From assembly GCF_900496995.4 (NCBI RefSeq), contig NW_024470408.1, positions 1 through 64,000 of the forward strand: 64,000 bases of DNA, written 5' to 3'. A program made the translations under genes and the position numbers. The first letter of the stretch is position 1; the number at the start of each line of letters is the position of its first letter. The notes under the pieces are model-generated. The model was given only the letters and a program-made list of their open reading frames with translations, was not told the DNA's origin and searched no databases. Positions 32,562 to 44,500 of the stretch are shown here, piece by piece. Origin of the DNA: Aquila chrysaetos chrysaetos. Its lineage: Eukaryota > Chordata > Aves > Accipitriformes > Accipitridae.

Positions 32562-35500
32562 AAGCTTAAATATATATAAAAATAAATATATTTCTTTGCA
32601 GAAAAGAGCCTGAAGTGTGAAACTAAGTCTGGAAATTCCTCAAATATCCCCCCAGCCTTGGGGTTTTTTTCATGGTAGTAGCTGAATTTGACCATTTCTG
32701 GGGGGATTTTGGGGGGGGGGGGGGAAGGGAGAGGAAGGGGGAGAAAAAGAGGGAAAAAAGGGGAGGAAAGGGAAAAAGGGGGAAGAAAGGGAAAAGGAAA
32801 AAGGAGGAAAAAGAGAAAAAAGAGGGGATTTGGGGGGGAAGAGAGAAAAGGGAAAAATGGGGCAAAATAAACAAGGGAAATAGGGGAAAAAGGGGAAGAA
32901 TGGGAAAAGGAAAAAGGAGGAAAAGGAGAAAGAGGGGATTGGGGGAAAAGAGAGAAAAGGGGAAAATGGGGCAAAATAAACAAGGGAAATAGGGGAAAAG
33001 GGGGAAAAAGGGAAAATGGAAAAAAGGAAGAAAGGGGAAAAAAGAAAAAGAGAGGAAAGGGTAAAAAGGAAAAGAGGGGGGAAAAGGGGGGGGAATGGGA
33101 AAATAGGTAAAAAAGAGGGAGGAAAGGGGGAGAAAGCAAATATGCTCAGAGGGGAGTTGAATTTTTTAAAAATTTGTGAGGACCCAAATCTGTCGTCCTG
33201 GGTCGGTTTCCATGGAGATGTGAAGTGATTGGGGGGGGAATGGTCCTTGGATGGGGGGAGGGCATATGTAAATGCCCCTCAAAAAAGCAGATTTTTGGGA
33301 CAGTGCAACAAAATAATGACTTTGGGGATGAGTATGAGTGAAAAAAACCAGATTTTGGGGGGCGAGTGTGAGTGCAAAAACTAGAATTTTGGGGCAAGTG
33401 CAATAAAACACTTATTTTGTGGATGAGTGCAAGGGCAAAACCCACAGATTTTTGGGGGATGCATGCGAATTCGAATGGAATAAAATGTTGAATTTTGGGA
33501 CATGTGCAAGCGCAATAAACCTCAGAATTTGGGGCCATGGGCAAACAGAAATGCAATTTAAAAGAAAACAGAGAATTTGATCTTTTTCTCACCTTCATGC
33601 AGCCATGGATGGCAACCCGGGCCGGGGAAAAGTTGATGTGCCGCTGCGGGTCTGGACCGTCGTGTTATGGGGTGAGTTCAAACAGGATGGAGAAATGCAT
33701 CATAACCTGTAAAATCCCCCCCCCCCCCGAAATGTGAATTACCTCAAAATAAGATTTTTCCAGTCCAAGAGGCCATATTTTGCACCCCCATCCTGTGCAA
33801 TGATTAAGAAGAGACAAAATCCCCCCCACCCCCTGACACATAGAGGGGAAACCAAGAGGCAAAGACCCCACCCGAGACAAATTTTGGGGGGATTGGTTGA
33901 AAATAAGGCAATTTTCTCCCTGGTTGCAATCCAGCACCAGCCATGGCGCTTCAGCATCTTGTCTGAGCGTGGCTGTCCACGTTCCCACCCCTGTGGCCTT
34001 TTAGAGGTGAAAGGGGACGCCTTAAAAAGTCCAATTGCTCCCTTTGAGTTCCTCCATCTGGCACAAAACCCACCCCAAAAACTCATCTTTTGCCCAGGGA
34101 ATTAATTGCTATTTCTTCAAATTGCTGTTTCTTCAAATTGATAGTCCTCTCGATCGATACTCCTTCAAAACAATTTCTTCAATTCAATATTTGTTCAAAT
34201 TGACAGACCTTATTTCTCCAACTTGATAAGCCATCAAATCAACAGTCCATCAAAAGTCCATCAAATCAAGAGTCCTTCAAATCAATGTTAATTAAAATGG
34301 TTATTTCTCCAAAATAATATCCCGTCAAATCAATAGTCCATCGAATCAAGAGTCCATCGAATCAAGAGTCCATCGAATCAGTGTTAATTAAAATGGTTAT
34401 TTCTCCAAAATAATATCCCTTCAAATCAATAGTCCATCAAATCAAGAGTCCATCAAATCAATGTTAATTAAAATGGTTATTTCTCCAAAATAATATCCCA
34501 TCAAATCAATAGTCCGTCAAATCAAGAGTGCGTCAAATCAATAGTCCATCAAATCAATGTTAATTAAATGGTTATTTCTCCAAAATAATATCCCTTCAAA
34601 TCAATAGTCCATCAAATCAATAGTCCATCAAATGAAGAGTCCATCAAATCAAGAGTCCTTCAAATCAATGTTAATTAAAATGGTTATTTCTCCAAAATAA
34701 TATCCCGTCAAATCAATAGCCCACCACATCGCTATTCCTTATCCACCAAGATTAAATCGGGTGCCACCTCAAGCCCAACTTGAGTCTTGGCCCCCAGCTA
34801 GGGTTGCCAAATCTGACTTTATGGATGCTGAAGGCACTGATGGCAAATTCTCCTCTTCCTCGGGCTTTTCTAGGTGTTTTTTACTTGCTCAACGTCGCTG
34901 CGTCGGCTCCACATCACCTGGGGGAAGACTTTGTGGTGGCCTTCATGCAAAACGGTTTGCAGCAGACCCTCAACAGCGACTTCAAGCTGCTCATCACAGG
35001 TTATTCGCCCTTCACGTCTGTGACCATCTCCATGAAGAAGCCAGGTTTGAGGATGACGGTGCAGGCGACCACAGGCCAAACCATCCTGGTGAAGATCCCA
35101 CCTCAAGCGGAGATGGTGGGAAGTAAAACCTTTGACAACACCGTGGTGGTGAGGGCCAACAACGCCATCTCCTTGGTGATGGTCAATGAGAAACCCACCT
35201 CGGTTGACTCAGCCGTGGTATACCCGGTGCACAACTGGGGCACGGAGTACCACGTGGTGACACCCAACGTGGGCACTGACCGCTACGGCGAGTTCGTGGT
35301 GGCCGCCTGGGATGAGCCCACCGTGGTTGACGTACACCTCAAAGCCGCGGTGACCTACCAAGGCCGGTCTTACCCCCGGGGCTCAGTCCTCCCCATCAGA
35401 CTGGAGCCCTTCCAAGCAGCCCAGCTCCAAAGCCCATCCGATATGTCCGGCACAAGGATCGTGGCGCAAAAACCCGTAGCCGTCTTCACCGGCCACACTT

Positions 35501-38500
35501 GCTTGGCCAGGTTCGCCCACTGCGACCACTTGGTGGAGCAGCTCCAACCTGTTTCCAGCTGGGGCACCACCTTCATCGTGCCGCCGTTGCCTTTCGAGAC
35601 TCAGTCTGATATCATCTACGTCTCCACCTCCCAGCCGACGCGCGTGGAGTCTCAACACGGGGTGACCAAGTCCGTTCGGGAGCTACGGCCCAGCCGGTCA
35701 ACGCTCTACGGACTCCAAGCCTTAAATACCTTGTACCTCTCTGCCAACGCTGGCGTCCAGGTCATTTTTTTTGCCGACGGAGGTAATAAAGATGCCATCT
35801 TTTATGACCCGTTTTTTATGACCATCCCAGATGTCTCCAGCTACTGCCACTCCTATAAAATCTTTGCCCTGGAGGGTTACGATAATTACGCCCTGCTGAT
35901 CGCCAAGACCTCGGAGACGTCTGGAATGACGCTCAACAAAATGCCGTTGAGAAACGTCGCGTGGAAACCTGTCCCGGGCACCGATTACTCCTGGGCCGGG
36001 CAGAGTTTGGGCAGTCAATTTGCCGTCCATACGGTGGAGCACAAGACGTCTCCCTTTGGGTTGCTCAGCGTAGGGATCCGGGAGCAAAAAGCCTACGGGT
36101 CGGCGGCTGTTTGCGACAGTGGTGAGTGTCCCGTGGCCACCTCCAGCCTCCTTAACCCCCTTTTTGCTTCCCTCCTGCCCCGTCTCGAAAGCGTGGTTGC
36201 AATGCAAGGCAAACCCACGCATTTTTAGGAGTCAAAATTTAGTCCTCCGGGCCGGGTGTCTATAACATCCCCTTTCCATCCCCATAGCTGATAAACACGG
36301 AGCTCGCATCTAGAAAAGTATCTAAAATTAGCTGGTTTGAGCTGAAACTCAAGATTTTGTCTTGTAGCACAAGGATAGGCAGGTCTAAAAGGGGGTAATT
36401 AATCCAACATGGCTTTGGCCCATTTTAGGAGAGGGTATTACTTCTATAAATATAGCATCAATCAATAACCTCTAAGGAAATAATCTATAATTAAACAATC
36501 AGTTAAAGGAGCCTCAAGCAATCAACCCACATGTTCAAGTCTAAGCTTAAGGTGGATAAACCTACCTGGGATAAATTTTAATCTGTAAATCAATCATCTG
36601 TAATTAAACAATCAATGAAAGGAGCCTCAAGCAATCAACCCAGATGTACAAGTCTAAGCTTAAGGTGGCTAAACCCACCTGGGATAAATTTTAATCTATA
36701 AATAATCTGTAAATAAATCATCTGTAATTAAACAATCAATGAAAGGAGCCTCAAGCAATCAACCCAGATGTTCAAGTCTAAGCCTAAGGTGGATAAACCT
36801 ACCTAGGATAAATTTTAATCTGTAAATCAATCATCTGTAATTAAACAATCAATGAAAAGAGCCTCAAGCGTTCAACCCAGATGTTCAAGTCTAAGCTTAA
36901 GGTGGCTAAACCCACCTGGGATAAATTTTAATCTATAAATAATCTGTAAATCAATCATCTGTAATTAAACAATCAATGAAAGGAGCCTCAAGCAATCAAC
37001 CCAGATGTACAAGTCTAAGCTTAAGGTGGCTAAACCCACCTGGGATAAATTTTAATCTATAAATCAATCATCTGTAATTAAACAATCAATGAAAAGAGCC
37101 TCAAGCGTTCAACCCAGATGTTCAAGTCTAAGCTTAAGGTGGCTAAACCCACCCGGGCTAAATCCCAGCTTTAATATAGTAGAGATCTGGAGGTGCTGGT
37201 TGACCATCTTCGGTGACGGTGATGCTTGCGCTGTCCCCGAGGCCACATCTGGCAGCAAATTCATCCCCCCAAATAATTGCGTGTGATTTCTTCCAGATCC
37301 CTGCCAGCTCGTCAAATGCCGCGCGAAGGAGACGTGCAAGATGGAGAAGGGGGAGGCCGTGTGCGTGCACGACTACATGGGAACGTGCATGGGGTCGCAG
37401 TCCCTGCAATACCACACCTTCGACGGGATGACCGTGGACATCCGGGGCGGTTGCACCTACACCATTGCCAAGTATTGCGGCAACGATCCCACCCTGGTGC
37501 CTTTCGTCGTGGAGGAGAAGAAGAGCGAAGGCGATTTTAAGGCGTGGTTGACCAATATCTACGTGTACTCCTACAATATCTCCATCCACATAGGAGAGGG
37601 AGGTAAAATCCAGGTAGGTTTTTCCAGGCCGTGGCGGCGTTATTCTGGAGAAAGCCTTTTGTGCCAAGTGGAAGCGGATAAAACATTGCGGCGGGCGAGG
37701 TTCAAATTAAAAAATGAGGAGAAGCACCGAAACCACGGAGTATTGGGAAATTTTGCATTACAAATCAAGACGTGGCAAAGGAGAGGGTGCTTTGCACCTG
37801 TCTCGAGGTGTCTTTAATTAAAGCATGCTTGGTTTTTGGTTAGAATCAAGAAAAAGGCAATTTTAAGGGTGCAACTCTACTGTAAGCCTGGATTTATCCA
37901 TGGGGTCCACTAGCCATGGAAATCTACCACAAAAAGGGAGTCTAAGCGAGCCGTAAGTCTATTTTACAAGGTTAGACGAGGTTTCTCCCAGCCGTAGAGT
38001 TCAGCGGTCTTAACATAAACGAGATTTTAAGCTCAGAATTTGAAGGAGATGGTTTTCCCATGACACATTTGGGTTTTGAACTTTTCCCGCTAAAGCCTAT
38101 TGCGTATCTACACGATGCGGGGCAAAATTGCTGGTTTCTGCTGATAATTGCTTCTTCCTGAAAGAAATTTCTCTTTCTGACTGTATCTAGATGCTTTTTG
38201 GGGGTTGTGAACTCTTAGCAAAGCCACCCCCCGATGAGATTTAACCCTTCTTTTTCTCCTTTCCCCCAAGGTCAACAACAAACCCACCAGCCTACCAGCC
38301 ACCCTGGAAGCGGGGAAGATCCAGATCTCCCAAAACGAGGGTCGGACCATCCTGCAAACGGATTTTGGGCTGCAGGTGACCTACGATGAAGACTGGGCCG
38401 TAATGGTGGCGGTGCCCAGCAGTTATTTTGGGGGCACCTGTGGACTCTGCGGCAACTTCAACGAGGACTCAGAGGACGAGATGACACTTTCTGATGGCAC

Positions 38501-41500
38501 TCAGGCTTCCAGCGTGGAGGATTGGGCTGAGAGCTGGCGAGATCCCTCCTGCCAGGATGATTGTGAAGACCAGGAGACGCTGCAGGATACAGCAGGCTGT
38601 GGTGAGTTCAGGGGTCCCTAAACATTTTGGGGGAGAAAGAAGGGGATCCACACAGGGATCTGGCCACGGGTGCCTGAGAGCTGCTGCCCAGCCCACCAAG
38701 TTGATGCTTGTAGGCATCAACTTAACCAACATTGGGCAAGGATTGTGTTGCTCTTTTCATGCCAAACCACCCCAAAAATGCACCTTATCTGACTTCAGAT
38801 GTCCATAACACACAGAATTATGGGGGGCAGGCTCCTGAGGGCCATGCCCACGGGATATCTCGGGGACTCTGAATCGCTTGCGGGCATCAACTGAGCCAAC
38901 GTAGGAGCCTGATGTCCCTCTAAGGAAAGCGCTTAGCTCGTCCCTTGCGTTGCCCTTTTTTTTTGAGACCTTCTTCTCAAATATCACCCCCGCAGCTCAG
39001 AGATGCCCCAAAAACAGCCACTTCGAAGCCTGCGGGACGGCGTGCCCTGCCACCTGCACCGACCCCAAAGCCCCCGCGTCCTGCAGCGAGCCGTGCACGG
39101 CGAGCTGCCAGTGCGACGAGGGCTTCGTCCTCCGCAATGACTCGTGTGTCCCAGTGGAGACCTGCGGTTGTTTCCACAACGGTCGCTCCTACAAGGTCCG
39201 GGAGGAATTTTGGGAGGCCGGGAGCTGCCAGAGCCGGTGCCGATGCGAGGCAGGGGGGAAGGTGGCTTGCAAGAAGGCTGGGTGCAAGGCCCATGAGAAA
39301 TGCGTCACGGTTGACGGCGTCCCCAAGTGCCAGGCGAACAAGTATTTTACCTGCATCGGGACGGGCGATCCTCACTACACGACCTTCGACGGGTTGAAAT
39401 ACGACTTCCAAGGGACGTGCGTCTACCAGTTCGCGGCCCTCTGCACTCAGGACCCCAAACTGGTCCCCTTCACCGTCAAGGTGGAGAACAACAACCGGGG
39501 CAGCAAAGCCGTGTCCTTCACCAAAGCCGTCACGTTGGAGGTCTACGGCAACGTCATCAGCATGAGCCAGGAGCATCCGCGCAAGGTCAAGGTAGGTGTC
39601 CGATGAGGACCTCGTGCAGCTTGCATCTAAACTGCTTATTTGCTATGTTTTCCCCCCCAAATCGCCCTTTTTTTTCCTCATGCGCACCACTGTGGAAGCA
39701 TCGGTTTCTGTCTGCCATCTCCAGAGGGAGCCCTGAGCAGCTAGTTTGGGTTTAAACACCTTATTTTTAAACACTTAAAGAAGTTCATATTAAAAAAAAA
39801 AGAAAAGAAAAAAACCCTACAATTTGTTTATGGTGTCCTGGAAACAGCCAGTTTTCACTCTGGCAGACTAAGCAAGTGAAAAATATCCATGAATAATAGC
39901 AAAAATACTTCCACATTCAAAAGCATCCGCTTCGCTTGACGTCTTCGGCTTCCTTTTTTTGCTCCCACGAGGCTTTCTGAGTTTATATTTCCTTTCTTCC
40001 TGACAGCTGCAAACTGACTCAATTAATTTGGGAAAGGTCCAATTCCCACCTCGTTTTAGCCAAAGTGTTGCACAAAAGGGTTAGCTACAACTTTTCCTCT
40101 ATTTCTCTCGCTGAACAATAATATTTTCCACTTAATATAGAACCCTATGCCTGGAAATCCTCTTCATGCAAATGGTTTTTGCAGAAACACCCGAATCTCA
40201 AGCGATCTGCATTTTTTATGGAAATTCTCCTCATCTAAAGTGATGACCAAAACCACCCCAAACTCGACTGATTTGAATTTGCCCAGAAATCCTCCCCGCG
40301 CAAAGGGGTTTGCAAAAATGCCCGAATCTCAAGGGATTTGCGTTGGTTTTACAGAAACACCCAAATCCTGAGTAATTTGCATTTGCCTGGAAATCCTTCC
40401 TGGGTTTTGCAGAAACACCCGCATCTCAAGCGATTTGCATTTTGTCCAGAAATTCTCCCCATGCAAAGTGTTGACCAAAACCACCCCAAACTCGACTGAT
40501 TTGAATTTGCCCGGAAATTCTCCCCGTGCAAAGGGTTTTGCAAAAAACGCCCGCATCTCAACCGATTTGCGTTTGCACGGAAATCTTCCCCGTGCAAAAG
40601 GTTTTGCAAAAAAAAAAAAAACAACCAAAAAACCGCCCCAAACTCGAGCGGGTTGCGCGAGCCGTGTTGCTAACCGGTGCCACCGCCGACCCCTCCACCT
40701 TCTCCAGGTCAACGGCGCCTTCGTGGAGCTCCCGTTCACCCAGAAGGGCCAGTTCGAGCTCTACCACAGCGGCGTCCACGGCTTCGTCCGCACCGCCTTC
40801 GGCTTGCGGGTGAGCTTTGACTGGTACAGCTACGCCCGCGTCATCCTCCCTGACGACTACGCCGGCGCCGTCTGCGGCCTCTGCGGCAACGCCAACGGCA
40901 ACGCCGACGACGACTTCGTCACCCGTGACGGCAAACGGGCCGCGGACGAAATCCAGTTGGCCAACAGCTGGAAGGTGGGAGATGTCCCCGGCTGCTCGGC
41001 CGGTTGCGTGGGGGATTGCCCGGTGTGCGACGAGAAACAGAAACGGCTCTACCGCGGCGACGGCTACTGTGGGGTGATCGCCAGAGCTGGGGGGCCCTTC
41101 CGCGCTTGCCACGACGCCATCGACCCCGCGCCCTTCCTCGAGGATTGCGCCTTCGATGCCTGCCACTACAAAGGCCACCGGGACACCTTGTGCAAAGCCA
41201 TCGCCGCCTACGTGACGGAATGCCAGAGCCGTGGCATCAACGTGGAGCAGTGGAGGACGCCGTCCTTCTGCGGTGAGCGGGATTTCCCCCCTCCACACGC
41301 TTGGCCATAAAAATAAGGTTTTTGAGCCCAAGCGCCCACTCTCGGCTTTGCTTAGAGCCAATGGAAACGCAAAGCGCTTCCAAAATTGGGTTTATTTGCC
41401 CTTTTCCCAACATCGCCTTGTGATGCAATTAGCTTATCCTCTCCCTCCCCAGCTCCAAGGCCAAACGATGAGTTAACGTGCAAATATGGACGTGGGGAAA

Positions 41501-44500
41501 TCCTCTCCAACTTGGTTCCAAAGCAAAATTAATTCCTTCCTTCATGCAACGGTGCAAAATAAACCCCCGTTGCCTTCCAGATTCTTCCTTGATGCAAGGA
41601 AGGGGAATGCAAAATCAGTCCCCATCGCTCTCCAGAGCGATATTGATGCTCAACCACTCCAGATTTGTTCGGATTTGCACCCTAGGCTTTGGGCTGATGA
41701 AAGAATAGGATTTATCTACCCCATTTTCAACCATTCCTTCCAGAAAAATTATTTTATCCTCTCCCTCTACAGCCCCAAGGCCAAATGATGAGTTTAGACG
41801 CAAATACAGATGCGGGAAAATTTCCTCCAACTCATCTCCAAAGCAAAATTTGCTCCTCCTTCATGCAATAGAGCAAAATAAATCAGTATTGCCCGCCGTG
41901 TTCCTCCTTCATGCAAGGAAAGGGAATGCAAAATAAATCCCTATTGCTCGCCACGTATTTTATTAATGCAAGGAAGGGGAATGCAAAATAAATCCCTGTT
42001 GCCCTCCACTTATTTTATTAATGCAAGGAAGGAGAATGCAAAATAAATGCCCATTGCCCGCCACGTATTTTATTAATGCAAGGAAAGGGAATGCAAAATA
42101 AATCCCTGTTGCCCGCCACATATTTTATTAATGCAAGGAAGGAAAATGCAAAATAAATGCCCATCGCCTGCCACGTATTTTATTAATGCAAGGAAGGGGA
42201 ATGCAAAATAACTGCCCATTGCCCTCCACCTATTTTATTAATGCAAGGAAGGGGAATGCAAAATAACTGCCCATTGCCCTCCACCTATTTTATTAATGCA
42301 AGGAAGGGGAATGCAAAATAAATGCCCATCACCTGCCACGTATTTTATTAATGCAAGGAAGGGGAATGCAAAATAAATGCCCATCACCTGCCACGTATTT
42401 TATTAATGCAAGGAAGGGGAATGCAAAATAACTGCCCATTGCCCTCCACCTATTTTATTAATGCAAGGAAGGGGAATGCAAAATAAATGCCCATCACCTG
42501 CCACGTATTTTATTAATGCAAGGAAGGGGAATGCAAAATAACTGCCCATTGCCCTCCACCTATTTTATTAATGCAAGGAAGGGGAATGCAAAATAACTGC
42601 CCATTGCCCTCCACCTATTTTATTAATGCAAGGAAGGGGAATGCAAAATAACTGCCCATTGCCCTCCACCTATTTTATTAATGCAAGGAAGGGGAATGCA
42701 AAATAAATGCCCATCACCTGCCACGTATTTTATTAATGCAAGGAAGGGGAATGCAAAATAACTGCCCATTGCCCTCCAACTATTTTATTAATGCAAGGAA
42801 GGAGAATGCAAAATAAATGCCCATCGCCTGCCACGTATTTCATTAATGCAAGGAAGGGGAATGCAAAATAAATCCCCTTCACCCTCCAGAGTGATATTGA
42901 TGCTCCACCACCAAGGACTTGCCTGCGTCTGCCCCCCAAACCTCAGTGCAATGACGGAAACACCCCGACGCTTTCAGCCGCAAATCCAAGCGGGGCTTCA
43001 CATTTTTCTCCTCTGCTTCTCGCAGGCGCCTCCTGCCCCCCTCATTCGCACTACGAGCTCTGCGGGAGCAGCTGCCCGGCCACGTGTCGGGTCCGAGCCG
43101 TCCCCGAGGGCTGCGCGTCGGTGCCGTGCACCGAAGGCTGCTTCTGCGACGAGGGCTTCGTCCTCAGCGGTGACGAGTGCGTGCCGGCGGGCGAGTGCGG
43201 CTGCGAGCACCGGGACCGCTACTACAAGAAGGGCGAGGATTTCTACGCCTCGTGCCGGGAGAGATGCCGTTGCAAAGCCAACGGGGTGGTGGAGTGCGAG
43301 GAGGTCTTCTGCGGCGCCCACGAGGAGTGTCGAGTAGAGGACGGGGTGCTGGGGTGTTACCCCGCCGGCTACGGGCGGCTGGTGGTGTCTGGTGACCCAC
43401 ACTACGTGACGTTCGACGGGCGAGCCTTCGACCTCCAGGGCTCCTGCACCTACGTCCTGGCGCGGCTCTGCAAGCCGGAGCGGCGGCTGACGAACTTTTC
43501 GGTGTTGCTGGAGCACGACATGGGCGGCCGGGGTAACGTGGCCCTGATGAAGAAGGTGGTCGTCTCCATCCACGGGTACACGGTCAGCATGGAGAGGGGA
43601 CGGAAGTGGGAGGTGACGGTAAGTTGGGAGGGTCTCGCACACCTCGTGGGTGCGCAAGCGCGTGCAAAAAAAAAAAATCCCTCGGCGCACACCTGCATGC
43701 GAAATCCCTCGGCGCGGTCATCCGTGCAAAATCTCCCGTGCACGCGCGCACGCAAAATCTCCTGGCGCGTGTAAAATTTCCCCCCCTAAGTCAGAACGTC
43801 CCTGTCCCTCGGTGCACACACGTGTGCAAAATCCTTCGGTGCGTGCGTGCATGTGTGCAAAATTGCCCGGTGCGTGCGTGCAAAATGCCCCGGTGCACGC
43901 GTGCAAAATCCCCTGATCCAGAAGTTGGGACGTCCCTATCCGTCGGTGCAACATCCCCTGGTGCGCGCGTGCATGCCAAATCCCCTGGTGCACGCGCGCG
44001 TGCAAACCCGTCCCATGTGCACATCCCAGGTGGACGGGGAGCGCTACACGCTGCCGCTGGTGACGGAGGACAAGAAGCTACGGATTGGCCAAGAAGGGAA
44101 CAACGTCGTCCTCCAGTCCGCCGCCGGCCTCCGGCTCCTCTACAACGTGGCCACCTACCTCCTCGTCACCATCCCCGACTCGTACCGCGGTCGCGTGTGC
44201 GGACTGGGCGGCAACTACAACGGGGACCCCGGTGACGATTTCCAGCTGCCCGGCGGGTCCCTGGCGCAGAGCACCGAGGAATTCATCACCTCCTGGAAGG
44301 TGCCGGCGAAGGACGGAACGTGCACCAACGGCTGCGACGGCAAGGTTTGCCCCGTGTGCGATGCCGCCGACGCCGCTCCCTACGGCGCCGGCGACTCCTG
44401 CGGGCTCATCCGGGATCCGGCGGGACCTTTCGGGCCGTGTCACCCACGGGTGAGCCCGGTGGAGTATTTCAACCACTGCGTCCACGACGTCTGTGCTGCC

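Noticed and set aside
34780-34873. In-frame upstream ATGs extending the IgGFc_binding exon leftward
   Set aside because: The acceptor TTTTCTAG at 34873 and the phase-matching signal exon at 33605-33671 give a better, paralogue-supported start.
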